A stretch of DNA of 64,000 nucleotides from Pyropia haitanensis (taxonomy: Eukaryota; Rhodophyta; Bangiophyceae; Bangiales; Bangiaceae). Under the pieces are notes generated by a model that saw only the letters and a program-made list of their open reading frames with translations, was not told where the DNA came from and did not search any database. Below are positions 20,993-30,977 of the stretch, piece after piece (positions within the stretch are counted from its first letter, which is position 1; every line of letters starts with the position of its first letter). The position numbers and the translations under genes are program-made. The stretch is taken from the NCBI GenBank assembly GCA_008729055.1, contig SDUX01000010.1, positions 2,867,090 through 2,931,089 of the forward strand. Direction: 5' to 3'.

Positions 20993-22752
20993 GGGGAGGA
21001 CCCGAAATCAAACCCTAGTACTGATTGGATGCGCAGCGTCCGACTTTCATATCACATCAGTGGCCGTTGCTCGAGCTCATGTGCAGTTCTCGCGAGATCA
21101 TTTCGGGGACAATTTCCCGACCCGCAAATGTTTCAAGACCCGCGTTTGCATGTGGACATTTGACGATATTGGTCACCTGCGACGATGCACTGCTGCACCT
21201 CCACCGCCGCTCCATCTGGAAGCGCCGGCCCGTTTCACTCTGCTGGCCGGCCGAAACCCAATGGCCAGGCGGGCACGCTGGCCAGGACGTCACGCTGGCC
21301 ATCACGGCCAATGAGGCGGAGTCGCCGTCTACGGCGGGTCATTGCTGTGGTGCGTCGGCCCGTCATGCCGACGCATGACAATCGGGCGCGCCAGGTCGGC
21401 ATGGCTGACACCGTACAGCCCCGGCGCGTCGACGCGCGGGCACCCCTCGTCGCGCCGTCACCGGCGCCCCACAAGCGCGCTCCCCTCTCTGTGTCGCCGT
21501 TCCGCTGGTCGGGTTGCCAGCGGCCTATGCGATGGTGTTTCGGCAGTGGGCACACCGGTTGGCTGGCCGACATCCAGGACGTCTAGCTAGTGCGCGGGAG
21601 GGGTGCGGCGACGCACCGCCACGACCTGTGGTCGCATGGCTGGCCCACGTCCCCGTGGACAACACCACCGCGTGCCGTCCACCGCCGTACCTTCTATTTG
21701 GACACCTGTACCCAAACTCATGCGGTCCTTGTGCGCAGACGAGTCGCGGGCTCGGAGGCGGCGCGCCTCCCCCGCAGCGGGTGGCCCCGCGCGGGGACTC
21801 CGCCTTCACCCTTGCTCCTCCCTGTACGCCGCTCCGCCCGTGCCGCCCGCTCACCGTAGATTGTGCCTGCTCCACTGTCGGCAGCAGCCTGTTTGGGGGT
21901 TGCCTTCCAGAGGCGGGGGCGGCCCGCCGAGGGCCACGGTGGCGGCGCGTCGAGCGGCTGTCAGGACCCCCGACGCGTGACCATGCCTCGGCGCGCTCAG
22001 TCCGCCCTACATAGATCTCTATTCTGTGGAAGACGCCCACCGGTCGGTCGGTGCATGGACCCTCTGTGATGGAAATGCGCTCGACGTGGGGGCTCTTCCG
22101 GCTTGGCGCACCTGTCATCTGAACCCTGCTGAGCTGGCAGCGGCATTGGCAAAGAAACGGGGGGGATGGTGGGGAAGACAGGGCGAAGGGTAGGGGGGCG
22201 AGGGGGGGCGGGTGGAGCGATCGCCACCGGATGGGGTGGCTCGACGGCAGCCCATGCACCTCCCCCGTCGGCGCCCACGATGTGCGCACACCGCCGGCTT
22301 CCACACACCGCGCAAAGACGCCCTCGCAGATGCCACCAGCGGGGGGACGTCGGCGGTACGGGCGGGGGTGTGTAGGGGCACTTGCCGCCGCCGTCCCCGC
22401 GGGGCCGCGCTGGCGCTCGGGCGGTCTGTCAGGACCTCTAAGGGTGTCGCGCAGCGAAGGGTTGCGATGGGAGCCGCCCGACGTGGGAGGTTTGGCGCCC
22501 CTTTAAAAGGACGGCTGCCGGGTGCCGTCGGCTGCCGATGCCAGCCGACCCACTTCTCGCACAAAGCGCAGTTGGAGACGACGCCTCGGCTGAGTCATTT
22601 CACCACAAGCCCCTTGCCTATCCTGCACGGCTGGGGTAGCTCATTGTCAACTGATCCCCAACCTTCACCCCCCGCCCACCCCCTATCTCCAACGGACCCC
22701 CCGACCACATCCGCGCAAGCTCAACAGCACTCCGCCTTCTCTTCCCGTCAGG
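20993..22752. other. No supported gene
   Basis: Mixed-composition sequence, less GC-rich than the window average, with only short unremarkable frames. The last 150 bases are strongly C/T-rich on plus and form the likely leader of the gene at 22753. Confidence 0.4.
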
Positions 22753-23830
22753 ATGGCGTCTGTCACCCCCACAGGGGCGCCACCCCCTGTCACGACGCCG
22801 CCGCCGGCGTCGCCCGTCGAGCCCTTTGCCGACTTTGTCATTGACGTGGAGGACGACGACTTGGAGCTGTGGGACGGTGACGCCCGCGCGGCGGCGCCCG
22901 GCGGCGCTGCCAGGCAGGCCACGTCATTGGGGGGCTTTCTCGTCGGCGGCGACACGCCGCCCGGAGATGCGGACGGCGAGGTGGATGCGATTGACGAGGA
23001 GAAGGCGGCGGCCAAGGCGGCGGCCAAGAGGGAGAAGGAGCTGAAGAAGGCCATCAAGGACTATATGAAGACGAGTCTTTCAAGGTACGACCTACGACGC
23101 GTGTGCGGCCCGCGAACAAAGCGGGCCACCCCTTTCTGTCTCGTGGAGGACCCAAGCGTGGCGTATGAACACAATACTGACTGGACGTCTGGTGGTACTT
23201 GACGGTGCTTCGTTCCCCCCCCGCTCCCTCCCTTGAGCTTGTACCGTTCTGTCGTCACAGTGAGCGCACGTTCTTCAAGGTAAGCGCGGAGGCACCTCCC
23301 TCGGTTGGGACAGAGGACAGATGAGTGCAGCGAGTGGCGTATCGACGACGGTCCTCAGTTCCGCAAAGACCATACCTGACGCGCCCCCTCTCTGGCCGCG
23401 TGCGTGCTGCCACCATCCCTATCGACGGCTGCTTCCCGCCCTTTGTGCGCCACACTGGTGCCCCCCCCCCCCCCCCCTCCCCTCTCCGTGGACCCAGTGG
23501 GTGTGGTGTGGGCTCAACTTGGGCGCCCTCGGCATGTTCTCGCTCGCCTTTTTCAAAGACGCGACCCCCTTCCCCTACCGGCTGCTGCTGACCGGCGCCG
23601 CCTGGGTCGCCGGCCTCCTCGCCGCCCTCTACGGCCTCCGCCAGTTTTACCGCCGCCGCCACGCGCTCCTCACCGCCACCGACGACCCGTCCACGTGGGA
23701 GTCACCCCACGCGCCGGCCATCGTCGTGGCCGTCTTTGCGGGCATGCTCGCGCTCATGGTCATCTACGCGGTGGCGAGCCACCAGACCTTTGAGGTGTAC
23801 CCGCCAATGACGATCGGCGGGGGGGGGTAG
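22753..23830 (+). CDS. DUF202 / VTC-like three-helix membrane protein, three exons with a 19-base microexon
   Basis: Exon 1 is 22753-23084 (phase 2, donor CAAG|GTACGA), exon 2 is 23261-23279 (19 bases, between CACAG and GTAAGC), and exon 3 is 23498-23830. Joining them restores SSERTFFKWVWCGLNLG, the ERTFxxW signature that opens DUF202 domains such as those of Vtc1 and the C-terminal part of Vtc2-4. Three membrane helices follow (WCGLNLGALGMFSLAFF; LLLTGAAWVAGLLAALYG; PAIVVAVFAGMLALMVIYAV), with a basic RQFYRRRHAL loop after the second. The cytosolic N-terminal half is acidic, then Lys/Glu-rich and helical. Total 227 residues. VTC proteins make polyphosphate at the vacuole, but no SPX or polyphosphate-polymerase domain is present, so an accessory Vtc1-like role is only inferred. 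Confidence 0.85.
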
Positions 23831-23957
23831 GCGAGAACCGGAGGAGGGGGGGGGGGGGCGGGGGGGGGGGGGGGGCGGGGGTGGAATGGAGACTGCATGC
23901 GGGGGGGAGGCGCGCGTCGTTGGCGCGGCCAACGCGGAGGGGGCACCGTCGCGGCCC

Positions 23958-23963
23958 AATAAA
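23958..23963 (+). promoter_or_regulatory. Probable polyadenylation signal AATAAA
   Basis: AATAAA lies about 128 bases after the stop of the DUF202 gene, in GC-rich DNA where chance occurrences are rare. Beyond it, 23964-24362 holds no recognised gene and separates two converging genes. Confidence 0.6.
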
Positions 23964-24362
23964 CGCCGCCACACAACGGCCGTGCGACAGAGAAATCAGC
24001 CGGTGCGGCGCACCGCCGCAACGGGCCGCCGGCCGACAAGCACCGAGCGGGGTCCGTTCGGCTCCCGGGGTGAGCCGCGACTGTAAGATCCCGGCCGGTC
24101 TCGGGTGCGATGCGTGTCACCGCGGCGGCCACCGCCCGCGCGGACCAGAGGCCGCCGCGGCTTTGGCGACGGCGGAGATGGGCGCGCACGGGGAGCGGGG
24201 CGCTCGCCCGTCGGCCGGCGCCGAGCGTCGGCCGGGCGGCCGACGAGGAGCGCCCGTCACGCGAGGCGGGCCGCGGTGGGGGTGCGGCGCGATCCGCGGC
24301 GACAGCGACGCGACGCGCCGTCGCCGTGTCACCCCCACCGGCGGGGGTCCCCACAGGGGATC

Positions 24363-26702
24363 CTAGTTGCACACGTGTAGGAAACGCGACACGCGACCGC
24401 CGGTGGCCGCCGCCGCCCCAACCGCCCGCCGCGCTTCCCTCCCAGACTCGCTGCGCGTCTGCCCGCCCCCCCCCCCCACCCCCCCCTCCCCCCTCCTCGC
24501 CCTCCCCTGTTCGTCTTCCCCGTCACGCCCGCTCCCCCCCTCCCCGCCCCCCGCCGCCTCCCGCCGCCGCCGCCGCGTCAGCCGCGCCCACACCCGCCGC
24601 GTCGGCAACGCCGTCGCGACCGCCCGCAGCTGGTCGGCCGGCGGCAGCGGGGGCGTCCGCGCGTCGCTGCCGGCGCCCCCCCCACGCTTGCGGCCGGCCA
24701 CCAGCGTCACGTCGTAGCGCGTATAGAGGCGGCGCCACAGGCGGGAGAGCAGCAGCTGCGACTCGGCCGTCGACGCGGCCGCGTCTGGGCCCCAGCCGAG
24801 CCCGTACAGCCGGCCGTCGGCAGCCGCGGCGGTGGCCGAGACGCCGCCGCCGCCCGCCGCGGCCGGCAGGAACCGCCGCGCGTCGTACGTGTCGCCATCC
24901 TCATAGTAGTCTGCCCCGCGGCTCGCGTCCAGCACCGACAGCAGCACCGCGCCGCCGTCGCCCGGGACCGTCCACCCGCCGCCACCGCCGTCCGCCGCGG
25001 CAACGACCAACGGCGACCGCGCAAAGCGCACCGCCGGGATGGCGAAATAAAACCGGCGCGCCTCGGCCCACGCGCTCTCCAGCGTCGGCAGCCCCGTGAC
25101 GCACGCGGCGGCCGCGTCGCCACCCGCGGCGGCCGCCACTGGCGGCGGCCGCCCCGCCATGACGGCGTCCACCTCGGCGGTGACGGCCGCGCGGGCGGCC
25201 GCGTCGGCCGCCACGTGCGCGGCGGCCCAGCCGGCCGTCGCGGCGGTGTTGATGGTCGCCCCGACGAGCGCGCCGAGCAGGTGGACGCCCACCTGCGGCG
25301 GCGTCACGCCCGCCGCGGCGCCTCCCGGGCGGGCCGCGTCGCGCAGCGCGGCGGCCAAGACGGCGAGGTACGTGTCGGGCTCGGGGGGGGTGGCCGCCGC
25401 CGCGTCGAGCGCGGCGGCGGCGGCCGCGTCGAGCGCGCGGCGGGCGGCGGCAAACGCGGCGGCGGCGCGCCGCCGCACCACGCGGGTGACGCCGGGGAAC
25501 CACAGGGCGGGGACGCCCCACGCGATGGGCGGCCACGTCATGACGCCCGCGACGGTCGCGTCGCCGTGGGCCGCGGCAAACGCGGGGCCGACAACGGCAA
25601 CGACCGCCGCCGCGGCGATGGCGCGGTGGAGGGTGTCAAAGAGGTCCACCACCGCGCTGTCGGCGGTGCCGGCGGCGTCGCCGGCCGCGGCGGTAAACGC
25701 CGCGTCCAGCCGCGCGTCCATCGCCGCGTCCATCCGACCGTGGACGGTGGGTGCGGCGGCGGCCCAGCCGGCGGCGATCGCCGCGGTGACGTGCGGCCCG
25801 ACGGCGGGCATGACCGCCGCCTCAAAGGGTGGCGGCGGCGGCGGCGGCGGCCGGCCGGCGGCGGCTGCTGCCGCCGCCGCGGCGGCGGTCGCGGCGGCCA
25901 CCTCCCGTGGCAGCGGCTCGTACACCCGCCACGCGGCGCGGAGCGTCGGCGCGTTGGTCAGGTCCGCCACCGGCAGCGCCGCCGCCGCCGCGACCGCCCG
26001 GCCGCTGACGAGGACGGTCGCGACGCGGCGCCCGCCGACCGTGAGCGTAAACGCGTCGCGGCCGCCGCCACACGCGGCGGCCGCGACGGCGAGCACGCGG
26101 TAGGGCATGGCCCAGCCGCCGCGCGTCGCGGTGAGCGCCAGCCACACCACCCGCAGGATGCCGATCGAGGGCGGCGGCGGCCGCGTCGGCGGGGCGTCCG
26201 CCGCGGCGGCCGCCACCGCCGTCGCACGCGTCGTCGCCACCGCCGACGGGGAGCCCGCGGCGGGCGTGCCGCCCGCCGCGGCCGACGCAACGCCGGCGGC
26301 ACGGTGGGCGGCAACCGCCGCGGCAGCGGCGGCGGGAGCCCCCCGCGCGGCCAGCCACCGGCGGCCGGCGGATAGCAGCCAGCCGGCCGCAACGACGGCG
26401 AGCGCCACGCCCACCGCCACGGGGGGCGGGAGGGGCACCCCACGGGCGGCCGGCGGCACCGCGGCCGCCACGGTAGGGGCGCCGCCGCCGCCACCGCCGC
26501 CGCCGCCGCGGCGGCGGCGGCCACCCGCCCCGACGCGAGGGGGGAGCGGCAGCGCCGACGGCACGGCGTGCACCCGCCGCGGCCGCCGCCGTTGGGGGGG
26601 GCGCACGCGGCGGCGCCGCGGCGGCCACCCCGCGCGGTCGCCGCCACCCCCACCCACCGCTGCCGGTGGGGGGGGGAGGAACGCCATTGCCGAGGACGCC
26701 AT
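24363..26702 (-). CDS. Cytochrome P450-fold protein lacking the haem-ligand cysteine
   Basis: A single exon of 779 residues from the ATG at 26702; the open frame continues upstream to 26789 only by a GTG. An Arg/Pro-rich head is followed by a hydrophobic anchor near residue 100 (VAVGVALAVVAAGWLL). P450 landmarks appear in order: an I-helix with LVGATINTAATAG near 480; an ExxR-like EARR in AWAEARRFYF near 547; the PERF-like YDARRFLP near 609; then, where FxxGxRxCxG should lie near 630, YGLGWGPDAAAS, with Gly residues but no Cys, followed by a normal L-helix-like continuation (QLLLSRLWRRLYTRYDV). No alternative frame supplies the Cys. About 90 disordered residues follow. The family normally binds haem through that Cys and oxidises lipophilic substrates at the ER or plastid membrane. 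Without it, ordinary monooxygenase chemistry is unlikely. Confidence 0.8.
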   Translation of the reverse strand: MASSAMAFLPPPPAAVGGGGGDRAGWPPRRRRVRPPQRRRPRRVHAVPSALPLPPRVGAGGRRRRGGGGGGGGGAPTVAAAVPPAARGVPLPPPVAVGVALAVVAAGWLLSAGRRWLAARGAPAAAAAAVAAHRAAGVASAAAGGTPAAGSPSAVATTRATAVAAAAADAPPTRPPPPSIGILRVVWLALTATRGGWAMPYRVLAVAAAACGGGRDAFTLTVGGRRVATVLVSGRAVAAAAALPVADLTNAPTLRAAWRVYEPLPREVAAATAAAAAAAAAAGRPPPPPPPPFEAAVMPAVGPHVTAAIAAGWAAAAPTVHGRMDAAMDARLDAAFTAAAGDAAGTADSAVVDLFDTLHRAIAAAAVVAVVGPAFAAAHGDATVAGVMTWPPIAWGVPALWFPGVTRVVRRRAAAAFAAARRALDAAAAAALDAAAATPPEPDTYLAVLAAALRDAARPGGAAAGVTPPQVGVHLLGALVGATINTAATAGWAAAHVAADAAARAAVTAEVDAVMAGRPPPVAAAAGGDAAAACVTGLPTLESAWAEARRFYFAIPAVRFARSPLVVAAADGGGGGWTVPGDGGAVLLSVLDASRGADYYEDGDTYDARRFLPAAAGGGGVSATAAAADGRLYGLGWGPDAAASTAESQLLLSRLWRRLYTRYDVTLVAGRKRGGGAGSDARTPPLPPADQLRAVATALPTRRVWARLTRRRRREAAGGGEGGSGRDGEDEQGRARRGEGGVGGGGGQTRSESGREARRAVGAAAATGGRVSRFLHVCN

Positions 26703-27783
26703 CCGCAGCGCGAGGACGAGACCCAAGAGGGGGGGGGGAGGCGGCGGCTTGGTCGGTGACGCCCGCGCAGGGGCGACCGCACGGGCCACGGAGGCGCGTC
26801 GCCGGCGGCGTCGTTGGCGGGAGCGGGATGGTGTGGGCAGTGGGGCGGCGCGTCCGCGCGGAAGGATGGCCGCCGCCCTCCAAACGCCGCCCTACCCCCT
26901 CTCCCTTATAGCCATCGGTGCCGCTCTATAGCGCCACCCCTCTAGCGGGGCGGCGCACCCCCCCCCCCCCCCCGCGGCTGGCGGGGCGGCCGCGGCAGCC
27001 GGCGGCGGGAGCGGCGGCCGCGCGCCGCGTGCGGCCGCGGCAGCCGTCGCGGCCGCGGTGTTGCGGCGGGGGGGGGAGGGGGTCCTCCCCGACGCGCCAT
27101 CGCGGTGGGTGTGCCGGCCAGAGGGGAGGCGGCGTGCCGTCCACGACGGACGAGGGGCGGGGGGGGGGGAGGGGGGTGGGGGAAGCGGCGGCGGTGGGGG
27201 GGGGGGTCAGCAACCCCCGGCGGGGGCCGCCCCCCCCCCCCTGACCCCCCCCAACGCCGTTGCCACCCGCCGCCACCCGTCGCGTGGCCACAGCAGACCG
27301 CCGCCCCCCCACGACCGCGGCGGCGGGTCGGGGGGGCGTGTCCACCTGTAGCGGGTTGGACCCGCGGCGCTTCTGGCCGAGAGAGGGAGGAGGAGGAGGG
27401 GGGGGGGGGGGGGGGGGGTCCGCCGCCGCGGCGCGCGGCGGCGGCGCCGCCGCGACGGCGCGCGCGGCGGGCCCCCCTCCCCCCCCCCCCCCCACGCCGC
27501 ACCGGCCGCTGTGGCCGGGACGCACCGCACACGCGGGCAGAGCGGGTGGGTGGCCGTCGGCTGTCACGCCGCGGCCGGCGTGGCGGGCGGCGGGTGGCGG
27601 CCGCCCTTTGTGCAGGACAACCTCGGGCGGGGGACGCGCGGGCGGAGGGGGTGGGGGGGGGGGGGGGGGGATCTCGGCGAGGGACGGCGGCCGCGCCACG
27701 GGCGGGCCCCACCCCCCCCCCCCCCCCCGCCCGCGCCACTAAAAACGCCACGGACGCCCCCCCCCCATAACAGAAACCCCCCG

Positions 27784-27804
27784 AAAAAAAAAAAAAAAAA
27801 AAAA
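27784..27804. repeat. Poly(A) tract, about 21 bases
   Basis: A pure A run in GC-rich DNA, reading as T on the coding strand of the P450-like gene and lying about 1.1 kb upstream of its ATG. Confidence 0.9.
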
Positions 27805-27876
27805 GAAAAGCACAGCGCAAAGCGGACAACGACGACGCGGCACAAACAATGGGGTGCCACACGCCCGGTGCGGTGC

Positions 27877-27907
<31 letters not shown>

Positions 27908-27954
27908 GGGCGGCCGCGGCGGGGTCCCTCCCCCCCACACGCGCGCGCCGCGGC

Positions 27955-27990
27955 GGGCGGGCAGGCGGGCGGGCGGGCGGGCGGGCGGCT
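27955..27990. repeat. GGGC tetranucleotide array
   Basis: About eight near-perfect GGGC units, a strong candidate for G-quadruplex formation. A complementary-type CGCC array lies at about 28680-28750. Confidence 0.7.
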
Positions 27991-29092
27991 GGCGGGCCGG
28001 CCGGCCGGCCGGCCGCTGCCGCCGGCGGCAGCCGCGGCCGCCCGCGCGCGGCGACGCGCGGGTGGCGGCCGCCGCGTGCCCGGCGGGGGGGGGGGCGGGG
28101 CGCACCGCCAGCGGCGGTCGCCGCGGGGCCGCCGCCGGCGGTCGCTGCGTGGCCGGCGGCGGCGGCGGTGGCGGTGGGGGTGGCGGCGCCCGTCTGGCGC
28201 TCCCCCCCCCCTCGCTCCCCCCCAACCCCCCCACCCCGGGGCGTGTCCGCTCGCCGCGGCGCGGCCAGCGGCGGCGCCTCCCCCCCCCCCCCCCCTTCCA
28301 CCACGCTCTGCTGCCGGCCGACCGCGACGTGGTGCTCGCCCGGTCGGCGGCTGCCGCCCACACACGCCGCCCACAGCGGCTGCCGCCCGCCGCACCCCCC
28401 CCCCCCGCCCACACGCCCTCCCCGCCGTCTCTGCCCGCGTGTGGGCCCGCACGCCCCCCCCCGCCGTACCTGGCACACACACACCCCCCCGGCGTGGCGG
28501 GTGTCCCGTTGAGCCGCGGCGCACCCCCCCCCCCGCTCCCCCCCCCCCCTCGCTTCCACGGCGTATCCCGCTCGTCTGCTCGTCGCCGCACGGGGGGGGG
28601 GGGGGGGCACAGCGTGGCAGCCGCCGCCCAGCGTCTGGCCGCGGCGGCTGCCACCAACCCCCCTCGCCCCCCCCCCCCCCCCGCCCGCCCGCCCTCCCGC
28701 CCGCCCTCCCGCCCCCCCATCACGCCCGCCCGCCCGCCCGCCCGCCCGCCTGCGTCGCCGCCGCCGCCGTGGCCGGCCCGCCCGCCACCGCCACCGCCAC
28801 CGCCACCGCCGCCGCCACCGCCGCCGCCGCCGCCGCCTGTCCGCTCCCCCCCCCCCCCCCCCCCCCCACCAGCGTGCCGCCCCCAGCCGCCGCCCGCCGT
28901 CGCCGCCGCCGGCGCGGCCACACAGCCCCCCCCCCCTCCGCCACCGGCGGCGGGCGCCGTCCGCGCATCCCCCCCCCCCCCCTCCCCTTCCCCTGCCGCC
29001 CGCGGTGAGCCGCGGCGCGCGGTGCGCGCCGCACCGCCCGCCCCGCCGGCGGGCCACGCCACCCGCTGCCCGCCCGCCGCGGGGCGGCGCGT

Positions 29093-29172
29093 CGCCCGCC
29101 GCCGCAGCGGCCGCCGCCGCAGCGGCCGCCGCCGCAGCGGCCGCCGCCGCAGCGGCCGCCGCCGCAGCGGCC
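29093..29172. repeat. 15-base tandem repeat, about five copies
   Basis: The unit CGCCGCCGCAGCGGC is repeated about five times with no visible change, directly upstream of the RING-H2 gene. In any frame it would encode only a five-residue Ala/Arg/Ser-type repeat, and no start supports translation here. Confidence 0.75.
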
Positions 29173-29478
29173 GCCGTCGTTGGCGGGCGGCGGCACGGCG
29201 TGTGGCGGCGGCCGGCGCGGCATCGCCCCTCCCCCCCCCCCCCCACCCACCCCCCCCCCCCGCGGCGGCTCTTTTGTTAGCCGGCCACGCTGGCGCCCCC
29301 CCCCCCCCCCCCCCGGTGGTCCCTCCCCCCCCCCCCCCTACCCCCCTCCCCCCCCCCCCCCCCCACCCTCCTCCGCTATCCGCTGGCGGCGTCTGCAACC
29401 CCCCGTGGCCTCCGGCCGACGCGGGGCTACCCCCCCCGGGCGGACCGCGACGCGGACGGCCGGGCGTCCCCCCTGGTC

Positions 29479-30177
29479 ATGGACCGCACCCGCCTCATCG
29501 TGGCGGGCGCGGTGCTCGGCGTGGGCCTCCTCGCCGTCGGCCTCCTCGTCGGCGGCCTGTGCGTGCGCGAGCGGCGGGCACGGCGGCGGCGGCGGCGGCG
29601 GGCGGCGGCGGGCGGGGCCGCCCCCGCGGGGGGGGCGGCAGCAGCGGGGGGGGGGGGGGGGTGAGCCTCGCGGGCGCGCCGCTCTACCCGTCGTCGCTCG
29701 TGTCGAGCGGCGCCGTCGGCAGCGGCGGCTTGGACGGGGGGGGGGCGGCGGCGGCCAGCGGCGGCGGCGGCGGCGGCTGGGGGGGGGGGACCCCGCCGAG
29801 CTCGCCGCCGCGGAGGCGCGGCTGGGGCGCTCGTCGGCGGGCCGCCGCGCGCGGCGGCGGCGGTGGGCGCGGGGGGTGGGCGTGCGGCCAGAGGAGCTGG
29901 ACCTGGTCGCGCCGGTGCTCGTCGGGCCGCCGCCGCGCGCGGGGGAGGTGGCCGAGGTGGACCCGGCCGCGGTGGCGGGCGAGGCGGACCTCGAGGCGGG
30001 GCTGGGAGGGGCGGCCGGGGTGGCCCCTGCACCCGAGGGGGGGGCGGCCGCCGCCGCCGCCGCCGCCTCCCCCGCCGCCACCGCCGCCGCCGCCACCGTC
30101 GCGGCCGCCGCTGCTGCGGCCGCGGCCGCGGCTGCCGCGGCGGCGCGGCGCCCCGCCGCCGACGCGGACGCCGCCGC

Positions 30178-30226
<49 letters not shown>

Positions 30227-30977
30227 CACGTCTGCGCCGTCTGCCTCGACAGCCTGGTCGACGCGCCCAAACGCCGCGCCCTCCGCTGCGGCCACGCCTA
30301 CCACGCACGCTGCATCGAGCAGTGGGTGGCGGCGGCCAACCGGTGCCCGACGTGCAACGCCGTCGCGGTGCCGCCCGAGCTCATCCTCGCGTCGCGGACG
30401 GCCGCCAACGAGGCGGCACGTGCCGCCGCGGCGGCCGCACGGCAGGCGGCGGCCACGGCGCGCGCCGCGTCGGCGGCGGCGGTCGCGGCGGTGGGGGGGT
30501 GGGCGGCGGGGGGGGCGGGGCGGACGGCACCGCGTCGGACGGCGAGGGGGGGGGGGCCTCGATGCGGCCGCCGCCGCCGCCCGGCGGCGGCCGCGGCGGC
30601 CACCGCGGGGGGCGGAGCCACCGCTGGGGGGGGGGGTGCCAGACGGGCCGCCGCCGTCGGACGTGCGCGCGGTGCGCGCGGCGGCCGACGCGCGGCGGCG
30701 GGCGCGGGCGGCGGCGGCAGCCGCCGCCGCCGCCGGCGGGGAGGACGCACCGCCGCGGCAGCCGCCTGCCGTGGCCGCGGCGGTGCCACCGCCGCTGTCG
30801 GCGCCCCCCCTGCCGCCCCCGCCGCCGCCGCCGCCGCCGCCATTGTCACCAGACGCGGTGCCGCCGCTGCCGGTGCGGCCGCCGCCACGGTCGCCCGAGG
30901 CGGCGCCACCGTCGCTGCCGCTGCCGCCGTCGACCGCGGGGGCGGTGGCGGCGGCTCCGCTGCCGCCGCCAACGTAG
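29479..30977 (+). CDS. Membrane-anchored RING-H2 E3 ubiquitin ligase (ATL-like), with homopolymer frame breaks
   Basis: The ATG opens onto a signal-anchor (VAGAVLGVGLLAVGLLVGG) followed by an Arg-rich stop-transfer. The frame must change in the G run near 29645-29660 and again near 29780-29790; both sides then read sensibly. A segment PEELDLVAPVLVGPP near 29890 resembles the GLD motif that precedes the RING in ATL proteins. A run of about 16 Asp codons (30179-30226) precedes the RING-H2 finger CAVC..CGHAYHARC..CPTC (30232-30360; C3H2C3 ligands complete). An Ala-rich helix and a Pro-rich tail follow; a further frame change near 30490-30560 leads to a stop at 30977. Anchor plus GLD-like plus RING-H2 order supports an ATL-type ligase that transfers ubiquitin at a membrane. 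Substrate unknown. Confidence 0.75.

Larger units (their letters stand above)
26703..29478. other. No supported gene; simple-sequence-rich spacer
   Basis: Long C and G runs, GGGC/CGCC arrays and poly(A) dominate. Long open frames exist on both strands (for example 27849 onward on plus) but they are Pro/Arg/Ala shadows. The DNA just above 26702 should contain the P450-like gene's promoter, and that just below 29479 the RING gene's leader. Confidence 0.45.

Noticed and set aside
27849..29400. A long plus-strand open frame leading into the RING gene
   Set aside because: It consists of Arg/Pro/Ala runs through GGGC and C arrays and does not keep the frame of the RING finger. The ATG with a signal anchor at 29479 explains the gene better.
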